The notes below the pieces were generated by a model. It made no database searches. It was not told the DNA's origin and saw nothing but the letters and a program-made list of their open reading frames with translations. DNA of 64,000 bases from Deroplatys truncata (lineage: Eukaryota; Arthropoda; Insecta; Mantodea; Mantidae): the NCBI GenBank assembly GCA_030765065.1, contig CM060977.1:158544052-158608051 (forward strand). The letters run 5' to 3'. This document shows, piece after piece, positions 43,468 through 54,274 of the stretch (position 1 is the stretch's first letter; every line of letters starts with the position of its first letter). Made by a program: the position numbers and the translations under genes.

Positions 43468-44941
43468 CGAGGGTTGTGGCAAAAGTCATGGCAACTATTT
43501 TTTTACTTGTAGATATGTGAACGGATCACAAACGTATATGTGTCGTGTGGAAGTTCTGCAGGCATATGTGTATGCAGAACAACAGATGGCTCTGTGATAG
43601 CTGGTAGTAGGACAGCGAGGGCTGTGAAATCCGTCAGTTGCTGAGTGTCGTGCAAGATGGAATTAACCCGTGTTGAGTAGCGCGCTTACATCAAAATAGC
43701 CGTTCTCCGAGGGAGAAATGCGATGGAATATCACAGTGAATTAGTGGAAGCCCTTGGGAATAATGGCCTACCATACCATACAGTAGCATGATGGGTAGGA
43801 AAGTTTCAGCAAGGACATGTGTCAACCAGTGATGAGCAACGTTTGGGATGACCTGTTAGTGTGTGGACCAACGTGGCACGTGCAGCTCCTGGATGAAGAC
43901 AGACTATAGACGCTACTGGAGTTAGAGATGGCAAGTGGCATCGAGAAACGCACTGTCCACAGGATATTGCATAATGAGCTGCAACTATGCAAAATTGCAT
44001 CGCGGTGGTTACCGCATGCACTGACGGAAGTTCAAAGGTGGGTACGCTATGCAATATGCTCCAACCACCTTGCATGTTGGCAACAGGTCGGCGATCAATT
44101 CTTGTCACGAATAATCACCATCGATGAATTTTAGGCCAGGGCATACGAACCAGAACTAAAACGTTAGTCTGCGGAGTGGCGACATGCTGGATCATCAAGG
44201 AGGCAGAAGTTCTGTCAGAATCCTTCCCCGTCAAATTGATGGGTTGTCGCGTATGATGTTAGGGGTGTCATTGTTTGCCACTTTGTTCCACATGGCAGAA
44301 CAGTGACCGCACAGTACTACAGGGACTTCCCGGTGCGACAGGTATGACGTGGCGTTCGGGAGAAATGTCCGGATCTTGTGGACAGTGCAATAATCCTGCA
44401 CGACAATGCAAAACCAAATAAAGCAGAGTGTGTAGGGCAGCTACTGCGACGTTGGGGATGAGAAGAATTGGAGCACCCACCGTACTCTCCCGACATTTCA
44501 CCCTGTGACTTTGATCTCACTTGAAAGATTAAGGAACCACTACCTGGTAGGCGGTTTGCTACACAAGAGGACATTGCTAATGCTGTGCATGAACAAGTGA
44601 CCCAATTCACACATGGTGCGGCAAATGCTGAGGCAGATGATATTCAGTGCCTCCCACATCGTTGGCAGCGTGTGGTGACAGTAGCAGGGAACTACTTTGA
44701 GGGTGTTTAGGCCCAGGTTTGTCATGTCAACTGTATGTGTACTGCGTTGTCATTCTTTTGCACCGTGAAGGCCATATTGCCCTGTTACTACCGTAATAAA
44801 TTAGTTTGTTACGATATTTCAGTGCTATTCGTTGTCCACACATGTAGCTAACACCTTGTGCGTTGTATATGTCACATTTACCAACCGAACTGGTATCTTC
44901 AAGAAAATAAATAGTTGCCATGACTTTTGCCCCAACCCTCG
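43468..44941 (+). mobile_element. mariner-superfamily transposon C, both ends present
   Basis: The ends CGAGGGTTGTGGCAAAAGTC and (reversed) CGAGGGTTGGGGCAAAAGTC match for about 30 bp, on to ATGGCAACTATTT. TA flanks both (43466-43467, 44942-44943). The length is 1474 bp. Confidence 0.93.
43657..44710 (+). pseudogene. mariner transposase C (DD34D), frameshifted
   Basis: From the ATG at 43657 the product, followed across several frameshifts and stops, contains VGKFQQGHVSTSDEQR in the N-terminal region and IEKRTVHRILHNELQLCKIA (helix-turn-helix 2). D1 is in TIDEF, D2 in ILHDNAKP and D3 in PPYSPDISPCDFDL, exactly 34 residues after D2. The end PHRWQRVVTVAGNYFEGV is typical. All three catalytic Asp remain, but the reading frame does not. 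Confidence 0.85.
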
Positions 44942-44943
44942 TA

Positions 44944-45524
44944 GTTCTGTAAAACAATAAGATTATAAGGAGATACTTTCAAACATGTGACGCGAGATTT
45001 GCGAGAAGTCAGAAGGTTCTTCAATGCGCATGCGCAAGCTGACTGAAACGACAGATGACTTAGTAGTTTTATTGCTTCTCCCATAGCAGCCAACATGTGC
45101 TTCATTTGTAACAACTGTAGACAACCTCTGAAAAAAATTCCCACACATGTGCACATTAATCTGAAAACGATTAGCAACCGGTCACTTTTGAGAAGTCCTG
45201 AACATGCTTTCTCTCAGGTTTTATTGCTTTACCATTGTGGTCATGTTGTGAAATAGACTTTACTGAAGTGTGAGAAGCAAAGTTTGTATGATCTTGGAGA
45301 TATTTTTGCAAGTAATAAAATTTAAGAAATGGCTCATCTGACTAATAAGATGATCTGTCGGTTTACCTCAATGATACAGAGAACACCTAGATGCTCACAT
45401 TTATCAGTATACGTGGCATCATATGTGGCATCCTGACACCAAGAACCATTCAGCAGACCCTTTCCAGGAACTAATGGAAGACATTACACAGGTCTAACCT
45501 GTGGTGTAGTGATTATATTTAGTT
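44944..45524. other. No gene recognised
   Basis: The minus frames around 44899-45177 have no recognisable motif. Confidence 0.45.
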
Positions 45525-45537
45525 GAAGTTTAGGTTA

Positions 45538-45841
45538 AAATTGAAAAATTTAAATTTAGTTTTATCTATGGACACTCTTTAACTGCTATGGTTCTTAGCG
45601 TCCCATTCTATATTGGGCGTGAAAGACCAGTAATTTTGCTCAGAGACCTCTTTATCAGGCTTGAGGTTCCTTTACATGCCATAAATCTATGACACGGGAC
45701 CACCAGCTTTACTTCCCTTCCGAGGGAAGCCATGCTAAGGATTTTTATGCCTGAAAAAATCCATTGCCCTCCGCCGGGTTTGAACCCGCGACCTTGGGAA
45801 CTAGAGGCTAGCATGGTAACCACTACACCACAGAGGACGAC
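45538..45841 (-). mobile_element. SINE family A, copy e
   Basis: This is a complete copy with a perfect 13-bp target duplication GAAGTTTAGGTTA (45525-45537, 45842-45854). The tRNA head is at 45760-45841. Confidence 0.93.
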
Positions 45842-45854
45842 GAAGTTTAGGTTA

Positions 45855-46036
45855 GGCGTAGTTAAATTAATGAGTTAGTGTTTAGTGTACATAGTTAGCA
45901 TAATTTAGGAACAATGTATATAATTACATAGTGTAATTTAATAACAAAAAGAGTGTTGGCTGCATTACTTTGATGCAAGATGGAGAATTTGGCTACCCTG
46001 CATTCTGCTACATGTGCAGTAAGTAAGTAAATAAAT
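45855..46036. other. No gene recognised
   Basis: Short spacer. Confidence 0.4.
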
Positions 46037-46049
46037 AATTATAAGGCTT

Positions 46050-46521
46050 GACTAATTTTGAAGATTTAGAAGCTAGTAACAGTGATGTGTCATAATTTAA
46101 AATAAAGAGAGTTGAGGGTTGTTACACTACATCACTATAATATTCTTACTTGAACGCGTTTCGGGAGACGGTTTGTTCCCATCGGTAGCATGTCATCTGA
46201 TTTTGCCGGTCATCGTCTGGGGGATGTGTGTGGTTAGTGGTGTTCTCTGGCGCTGGGCTGATGAACCTCCAAAGGCTGTTGGGTGGCGGCAGTTCGAAAT
46301 TCATTAGGTGATTCCTGTGTTTGACAATATGTATTTTTTCCCAGATGTCCAATTCATTACTGAACACCAGAGAACACCACTAACCACACACATCCCCCAG
46401 ACGATAACCGGCAAAATCAGATGAGGACATGCTGATGATGGGAACAAACAGTCTCCCGAAACGCGTTCAAGTAAGAATATTATAGTGATGTAGTGTAACA
46501 ACCCTAACTCTCTTTATTTTT
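46050..46521 (+). mobile_element. Penelope-like insertion with roughly 150-bp inverted tail
   Basis: The target duplication AATTATAAGGCTT lies at 46037-46049 and 46522-46534. Arms 46100-46249 and 46366-46521 are near-perfect inverted copies of the element's tail. They contain ATGGGAACAAACNGTCTCCC and GAAACGCGTTCAAG and end in CTCTCTTTATTTT. Between them the minus strand encodes ELDIWEKIHIVKHRNHLMNF, related to the copy at 42698-43135. The arrangement looks like a 5' inversion during target-primed insertion. Confidence 0.6.
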
Positions 46522-47139
46522 AATTATAAGGCTTAAATTATGTTAAACTTGAACCTGATTATAACACTGCAAATCAATTTGTATCTTAAAGTTACTCCCG
46601 TGCAGTTACAGGAAACTGCCACTGAGTTTACAAACCGGCCTACTGCTCAGCTTTCCTTGTGGCAGATGCTAAATGGGAGCGGAGCAGGTAATGCCTAGAG
46701 CTACATATTGGTGATGCTTGATGTCGAGGATTACGTAAAGATAATTCAATCATAGAGCAGCAGACTGCCTTGTGTCCTCTTTGTGCCGGAAATCACAAAT
46801 TAAAAGGTTGAGTTTATAAACTGCATAACTCATAACAAGTATAACAAAATCTGAAACTAAATTAAAATCACTTTCATCACTGATAAAAGCTGTCCATGCT
46901 TACAAGCTGTAATCAGAAAGAACAGAATACTAAAATAGCTACCCTTAAACCACAAAATAACAGATGGATTCATATAAAAAACTATTCAGTTATAATACCC
47001 AACTTAATATGATGCAGATAAACTTACAGCACTCCAGAATCGTTAGTGATAACTTAATGCAAGTAATAAACCAGAATAAAATGGATAAGTGTTCTCATCC
47101 AGGAACCATATATACACTAGATTCAAAAAATTACCGGAA

Positions 47140-47570
47140 TTTTTTAATAACACAGAAACAAGTTACCTTAAAGCAATTTGTACACCATTTCCTTCAAAAT
47201 AGTTTACCTCCACAGTGACACACTTTTGTCACCATATGTAGAGATTGGAAGCACTCCTGGAAGCCATTTTCAGATACCTGTCGTAGTGCTCGTAACATAT
47301 GTGCAGTAATCTCTTCAGCGTCTGAAAATCTTCCTTCGACCCTTCAGATGAGATTTCAGGGTTTTTTTCATTGATGCTTCACCATAAGCTTCTCCTAGCA
47401 TTCTCAAAATCTCTGAGGGAGATTTGTATAACAAATCACAAAACTTCATGTTTGAACATTGCTCTATTGCCAACATTATGAAATGCAGTAAACAAATATG
47501 CACAAGCAGCAAAAACTGGTTGCAACGCAAAGACAACAATCATTATTATGAAAATACAAATGAAGTGTTG
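47140..47570 (-). mobile_element. mariner-type remnant, internally deleted
   Basis: The frame 47315-47539 reads EQCSNMKFCDLLYKSPSEIL and RMLGEAYGEASM, the N-terminal helix-turn-helix of mariner/SETMAR-like transposases. It is joined directly to a C-terminal-like stretch (FQECFQSLHMVTKVCHCGGK), so the catalytic middle is gone. Terminal repeats were not fixed. Confidence 0.55.
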
Positions 47571-47626
47571 TTATGAATATTACCAACACCTAATAAAAAA
47601 AAGTATCCTTACTTTCATATACATTA

Positions 47627-48397
47627 AGCTGTTTGTACACGATCAAATTTTTGTAAATTCAGTACTTTTCAAGAGTTGTCACAACTTCATAACTTTTCTT
47701 GTCAAATTGTTTCCAATACTTTAAAGTCTTTGAAAGTCTTGAAAGCAAATGACATGCTCTAAATGATCAAAGATTTCACAATGGTTTGATGGCTCTGGCC
47801 AATGAAATGCGAGTATTCACAGTGCGTCACAAAATATGTAACATGGCTGAAAGCGAAAAGTAAACAAAAATGGCTACCCGGTCAAGGTATGTCGTATGCG
47901 AAGTGATTAGGTTATACATAAGCTGGCCATGTCTGTACATCGAGAGCTCCGTGGATTACCACAAGATGGAGCAGATGAAGGCGACTATGGAGAAATAATT
48001 GCCAGGCAGTTTTCTGAACTAAGCATACATTAATGCAATGTTATATAATGTGGTTAACCTGTCGGTTGGTGTTATTTTTCTTTGTATTCCATACTCATAA
48101 TGTGATTTCATGGGATATAATACGTGAAAGTGCTATATAATATTACTAAAGAACAATATTTCATTGCGAATTGTTAAACTGTGACGCAAATACTAAATTC
48201 CTTTGCGTGTGATAAATTATTATCAATGTGTTCTGAAGGGTTTCAGTTTGGCGAAGAGACAACTTGTAAATACACATTTTTGACATTGCCAGGTCTTGCC
48301 AAGTCTTCTCCAATCTTGTCACATATTGAAAAACATTTCACAATTTTTCTTGTAAACTCTTGAATTGAAAAAGAAGTTTGATTGTGTACAAGGGGCT
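47627..48397. mobile_element. Non-autonomous DNA transposon with TTA target duplication
   Basis: The ends AGCTGTTTGTACACGATCAA and (reversed) AGCCCCTTGTACACAATCAA are inverted repeats. They extend imperfectly for about 45 bp, to TTCAAGAGTT. TTA flanks both sides (47624-47626, 48398-48400). The 3-bp TTA duplication suggests PIF/Harbinger, but no transposase is present to confirm it. It interrupts the LINE endonuclease. Confidence 0.65.
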
Positions 48398-49274
48398 TTA
48401 GAGAGAAAATAAACAATTCCATGAACTTTTTGAATCTAGGGTTATTATACAGAACAAAGTAGCTGGAATCTCTGTAAGGTACAAAATTTTCACATATAGG
48501 GACAATAAAACTAGAACGGCTATTTCAATCGTCAACATGGCACGATGTAATTACAAACACCAGAGGAAGAATAATGGAGAAGTGTTTAACTTCAAAACTA
48601 TTTTACATTATAAACCAAGAAAGTGAAAAAACAACACATGAAAGCGCTAATAGAAAGAGTAACATCGACCTCTCGGCAACTGCATATTATTATCAAAAAT
48701 CACTGAATGGGAATGTGACAGAGACAAAACCTGTTGATCACAGACCATCACTTGCAAGTGATTCATCACTACAAGCCAAAGAGGATGTCATAAAATAGAA
48801 TTTGAATTCCAAAGTCACAAAATACACAGTTAATGACAATAGATTAAAAGAATTTGGCAGTATATTAAAAGCAGCATTTCTTCAAAATTTACGTAACACA
48901 GGAAACCAGTTAGAAGAAGCAGATAAGGAACTTAGCAGGTGAACATGGAAGGAGATATTAACAAAATAGTGAAGCCTTTAGAAGGAAACCTAACCAAAGC
49001 ATGCAAAAAATGCTTTAGAAAATGCAACCCATTAAAGAAGACAAATAATAAAAAAACTCTGTCCCTTGGTGGACTAATGAATGACTATTATGAGTAAAAG
49101 ATTTAATGCACTAAGAACAAAATACAAAACAAGATGAAGTGCTTAAAGGACAAGTGAAAAACAGTGTATATGAAACAAAAGAGAGAATACAAGAGAACCC
49201 TACGAAAAGGGAAGATAAAACCACGGAAACAATATTGCAGCCTAACTCCATTAAACAATCCCTGGATTGTAGTA

Positions 49275-50244
49275 TAGGGCAGTTAAATTATATTCGAACC
49301 CACTCGTGGCCTCTCTCTACTGCGCGAGACAGCCGGCAATCGCCGGGGAAGTTACACTGACAGAGGCGGACTGAAATCCTTACCTTATAATAGATGCTGC
49401 AAATGTTGACCTTCTGCTCTCAAACAGGCAGCATATTTCGTGTAAATATTCTCGCTCACTCTCTGAAGCTCAGCAGTAGGAATTCTTGTGATTTCTTGAA
49501 AAATGTTTTCTCTAAGTTCCTGTAGTGTGTGAGGATTGGAGCGATACACTTTGTCTTTTAAAGAACCCCATAAATAAAAATCACAACTCGTTAGGCCAGG
49601 ATAACAATGGGGCCACAAATCAACACTAATTATTCTGTCATCAAACACCTCTTTTTTTTTGCATGTAATAATTCGGCAGCCGTATGTGCTGTTGTAGAAT
49701 CTTGCTGAAACCAACCATACGATTTCTCTTCTTCTGTCAGCAATTGCAGAATGGCCTCAGAATTAACCTCTGATATCGCTCTGCATTTATTGTTTCATCA
49801 AAGAATATGGGCCCTAGCAAGATTCTGCAACAGCACATATGGCTGCCAAATCATTACATGCAATAAGAGAGATGTTTGATGACAGAATAATTAGTATTAA
49901 TTTGTGGCCCCCTCATTCTCCTGACCTAACGAGTTGTAATTTTTATTTATGGGGTTCTTTAAAAGACAAAGTGTATCGCTCCAATCCTCGCACACTACAG
50001 GAACTTAGAGAAAACATTGTGCAAGAAATCACAAGAATTCTGCTGCTGAGCTTCGGAGAGTGAGCGAGAATATTTACACAAAATATGCTGCCTGTTTGAG
50101 AGCAGAAGGTCAACATTTGCAGCATCTATTATAAGGTAAGGATTTTAGTCTGCCTCTGCCAGCATAATTTCCCCGGCAACTACTGGCTGTCTTGCGCAGT
50201 AGAGAGAGGCCGCGAGTGGGTTCTAATATAATTTAACTACCCTA
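49275..50244. mobile_element. Hairpin-shaped DUF4817-type transposon derivative
   Basis: The ends TAGGGCAGTTAAATTATATT and (reversed) TAGGGTAGTTAAATTATATT are flanked by TA (49273-49274, 50245-50246). The two halves are inverted copies, about 450 bp each with a spacer of about 100 bp. Each encodes the transposase C-terminus outward: minus 49385-49714 (CDFYLWGSLKDKVYRSNPHT) and plus 49839-50063 (CNFYLWGSLKDKVYRSNPRT). There is no N-terminus. The family is related to but distinct from that at 12071-14258. Confidence 0.88.
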
Positions 50245-52084
50245 TACATTGACCAACTACTGGCAAAATAAGAAAAAGCCCACAATTAATAACCCTCATG
50301 AAACAGGACAGCGCAGTTATGGGAAATCTTCAAGAGACGTTAAAATATATAATGGACCACTTCATATCAGAAAGCAAGGGTGAAGAAAACCCTGAATACC
50401 ACAGAAATATTAGGAATTTAATCAACAGTCCAACATGAATGCAGGACAATAAAAATGTACACAGAGAGAAATAAAAGATATCCTAACAAAAATTGATGCA
50501 AATAAAGATGGGATTAAAAGTAAAATTTTACTTAAAGCATTTGATATTTTTCTGAAATATATGACTGCCATCTATAACAGTTGTCTAACAAAAGGTATAT
50601 TCCCTATACAATGGAAAAAAGCTGAAATAATACAAATTGTACAACCAGGAAAACAGAAAAGCTCAGAAGTCACAAAATTCAAACCAATCAGTCTATTAAA
50701 TGTCAAAGGGAAAACTTTTAATCAACAGAACAATGCACCATGTATATTCACAAAACTTAATAAACAACAACCAATTTGGATTCATTCCATCGGCATTCCA
50801 AAATAGCACTAAGAAGTGCTCTTCTTTTAACTTTTTTTGGCTTGGGAAGCATGCCCGTGTTATAGTTCATTTAGCGTCACCCAGGGAATACCACGTGGAG
50901 GCGGACTACGTTGTTCCCCTAAGGCCTTAAAAGTGATAATTTACAGACACTACATTGGAAAGCCAGAGGGAAAATGATGTAGATCAATTAATCCCCAGTG
51001 CCATTGGTGAACAACCACCAATTCGTATTCACTCCACAATCAAAGACTGTAGATGCTGCAATGACAGTTAAGGGATACATAAACGAAAACCTGAAAGCTG
51101 GCCAAACAATAGCTGTAATGAGCCTTGACACTGCCTGGTGGCTGACTATAATTAACACCTTGAGGAAATTCAACTGTACTAGAAACTTATATTACCTTAC
51201 TAAAAGCTATTTCTATAGAGATACAAGTTAAACAAAAGTAGTGACATTTGCGGATGATTTATTAATAACAACCTGGAAGTTGAAAATTACACTAAATTTG
51301 CTCTCAAGAAGATTGAGGTTTGGGCTAGAAACAACAGAATTATTTTCAATGAACAGAAGTTGAATACTATGCTAATAACACGTCACTGCAAAATGGAAAG
51401 AAAGATAAGCAGGCAAATAGAAAAACTCAAGTGCTTAGGAATAATTATTGACATGAGTTTCACATTTAACGACCATATTCAAGATGTCATAGAGTCACTA
51501 AATTATGAACATTCTATCTAAATCAACGAAACTAGATTGGAGACTGAAACATCAAGCTTTCTTTTACAGAGGTGCAATTTTATCATTATCATCTTAGGCA
51601 GCTCCAGTGTAGATAGAAGAGATTAACAGAAAATACAAGTGCCTAATAAATTTGTAAGAGTACAAAGATTAATAAACATTAAAATTGCTAAAGCATTCTG
51701 TTCCACATTCGCTGAAGCACTCCGTACTTTAACAAGTCTTACATTCATAATATTCAAACTATGGCCAATGAATGCAAATTATTAAGGCAGGACATTGATG
51801 GGAATTTAGATAAACCTCTTGTATATTAGAAATGGTCCCATCCAGCAATAAAACAAGTAAAATAAAACAAACCCTACACCTCAGAAATATATACAGACGG
51901 CAGAAGAAGGAGTAGGCTCTGGAATAGCAAACTAATAGGAGTAAATTTGAATATCAGCTACAGTACACAGTTCCCAAACTTCTTGCACATACGACCCCCT
52001 TTTCGATAATGAAATTATTGGCGACCCCTCCATTCACTTCGCTGCTTAATCATTAATTTGCCAGTTTTCGCACACAGTTGAACA

Positions 52085-53355
52085 ACTTCAGTGCGAAGTT
52101 AAAGGATAAATTAATTGAGCTTTCTTCAGATCAAAGTATGATGCAGTAATTTGTATCACAAATTATTTAAATGTAAAGAGTGATTATAGTATGAATATGC
52201 ATTTTTGTGTGACATTGATTTGAGATGTTTTGTTTATTGTAATTATTGTTGAGAAGTAAGTTTATACTGCCTTACTGAAACTGACAATAATAGCGTGCAA
52301 TAATGCAGCGAGGGGGTGAGCTGTTTATCATTATTAGAGACGAGGAAGTTACGTAATGTTGGCGCATTTTCCTTTAGAATTTGCTGGAACATTATACCTA
52401 GAGCATATGTATTCATAATTTTCATTGGATATAAAAATAGACGCTAATGTTGGCGTGTTTTATTAGCCAATAGCAGTTCAATTATAATCTTTAGGCATAT
52501 CGGGGTGTAGGAGTATAAAAAGGGCTAGGTTAGAGATAGACCCCGTCAGTTCACCGAAAATATTTGTAAAGTACACGTCGGCTATCGATTCGCAAGTTAC
52601 GCGTAGCAGAGTTATGAAAATTCTCAAGTGTGGTAAAGTTAATTACACAAAAAGTTGAAGTACGCGAATTAAGAATGATCAGTAATGAAGTTATTATAAC
52701 AGTTTCAGTTTGACGAGTGTCAAGATCAAAGTGTAAATGTGATAATGAATGTGTTCGACAATAAAAGTGTAAAACAAATTCCTTCATCAGTGTTATCTTT
52801 GGATAAAAGATTCCTTTCCGTTTACACAACCTGTATAAAGAGAAGTGCTCGACCAAAAAGATCATAGCTAGCCGGAGGACAGTGAACCAAAAATTAAATA
52901 AAATAACAGTAGCATTCTTTAAAACAAACACTAATACTGCCGCAAATTGCTAACACCAGATGGAGCTACAAACCTAACAAAGAATCACGTCACAAAATGG
53001 CTTCACCACGTGGAGTAAACACACATACACAAATAACATTATAAATTTACCATCGCAAATTGGCTTCCAAAACGTGGGGCTCAACAAATAAATATAACAG
53101 AAGTATACCACTTCAATGTGTATCAGTTCTGGCTAGCAAGAAGAACAGAATACCCTGGTGTCTGCCGCACTAAACGTGCTTATTCCATTCTGCACCTCAT
53201 ATCTCTGCAAAATTGGATTTTCGTCAATGATGAACATCAAGACTAAATCTAGGAATAGACTACAGTTAGAAAGTGGTTTCATAATGTGTGCAACTAATAT
53301 ACAGCCAGACATTGAACGATTAATTAATAGCAAACAGGCTCATACTTATCACTAA
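52085..53355 (+). pseudogene. hAT transposase C-terminus (hATC dimerisation region)
   Basis: After the LTR the frame reads ALNVLIPFCTSYLCKIGFSS, then MNIKTKSRNRLQLESGF and IQPDIERLINSKQAH. This is the conserved end of ZBED5/SCAND3-type hAT proteins. A short upstream portion (FSAKLKDKLIELSSDQ) precedes the LTR. The BED finger and catalytic core are missing. Confidence 0.85.
52139..53100 (+). mobile_element. Solo LTR (LTR-5) inside the hAT element
   Basis: It starts TGATGCAGTAATTTG and is nearly collinear with LTR-4, including GTATAAAAAGGG at about 52512 and the string TTGGCTTCCAAAACGTGGGG at 53060-53079. The target duplication is AAGTA (52134-52138, 53101-53105); a 4-bp AGTA reading shifts the end by one base. 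The last bases read AACAG rather than CA. Confidence 0.88.
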
Positions 53356-53615
53356 TCATCCTGATGTGCAGTGTAATAATTAATGATTCACACGTGCATT
53401 TACTGTGAAATTGTAGTATTAATATGCTTCTTAAATACAAAACATGATTCTGTTTAAATGTAATACGTGACTAAATTCCATTTTCCCCATTGTTATAATA
53501 ATTAACAATAAAAATTATTTATTAATAATTCCAAAAATTCACTGCAATCCCCCAGAGAGAATACTGCGGCCCCCTTGAGGGTCATGACCCACAGTTTGGG
53601 AACGATGCTCCAATA

Positions 53616-54050
53616 ATCAAGCAGAACAATTTCAACTTTGAAGGCAGTGGAGAAAAATTTAAAGTATACAAATCATGAAGACAATTACAAAAGTGCAGCA
53701 ATATATACAGATAGTAAAGTTACAATACATTTCCTAAATAACTACAAACATCACAGTCATCTAATAGAAGAAAGTTAATATTAGAAAAACAAGACTGGAA
53801 CATAAAAATAGGATGGGGCAAAGGACACACAGAAATACAAGGCAATAAAATCATAGACCAATTGGCGCCCCCCCCCAAAAAAAGCAATTACTATAAATGA
53901 AGGAATAGATCAAATAACTCCAAAGATCACCATTATAAAAATACTAAGAAATAAACTTCCAATAAATTGAGAAAAGCATAATACTACCAAGAGACAAAAA
54001 AATACTCTCCTAACATCGCAGAAAGATTGAAATTAAGAATGGAACTATTA
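53616..54050 (+). pseudogene. LINE RNase H segment between the hAT and Sailor-like elements
   Basis: SNNQAEQFQLLKAVEKNL and AIYTDSKVTIHFLNNYKHHS belong to the R1-clade LINE above. A C10 run lies at about 53868. The segment ends at TA 54049-54050 where the next transposon begins. Confidence 0.75.
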
Positions 54051-54274
54051 CTCGCGCAAAACTTCTGGAATCGTGACCTTGATTGCCATCCCAGCTGCCG
54101 AGTCTAGGAATGGTTTATGTTTAGCTTTATCAACGAAAGCGATATAATACCTTTGCTTACTCACAGTGCGTAACACATACAGTCTGCATAGAAAGTGTCT
54201 GCATCTGGTTGTAATTTTAAAGAGAGCTGCAGTATCTAAATAGTACTTATTTTATATTTGTTATATTTATAACC

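Larger units (their letters stand above)
51966..53607 (+). mobile_element. hAT transposon (ZBED5/SCAND3-like), split by a solo LTR
   Basis: The ends CACAGTTCCCAAACTTCTTG and (reversed) CATCGTTCCCAAACTGTGGG match, and an 8-bp target site, CTACAGTA / CTCCAATA (6 of 8 identical), flanks them. The opening TTCCCAAACT and GCGACCCC are typical of this hAT group. Removing the LTR leaves about 675 bp, so most of the transposase gene is deleted. The LINE RNase H frame continues across the element, which fixes the insertion point. Confidence 0.85.

Noticed and set aside
44268..44610. Minus-strand genes at 43806-44108 and 44268-44725
   Set aside because: They are antisense to the mariner C transposase, whose catalytic motifs read on plus.
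46100..46521. MITE with 150-bp inverted repeats
   Set aside because: The 13-bp duplication, the A/T-rich tail and the protein remnant fit target-primed retrotransposition better than a DNA transposon.
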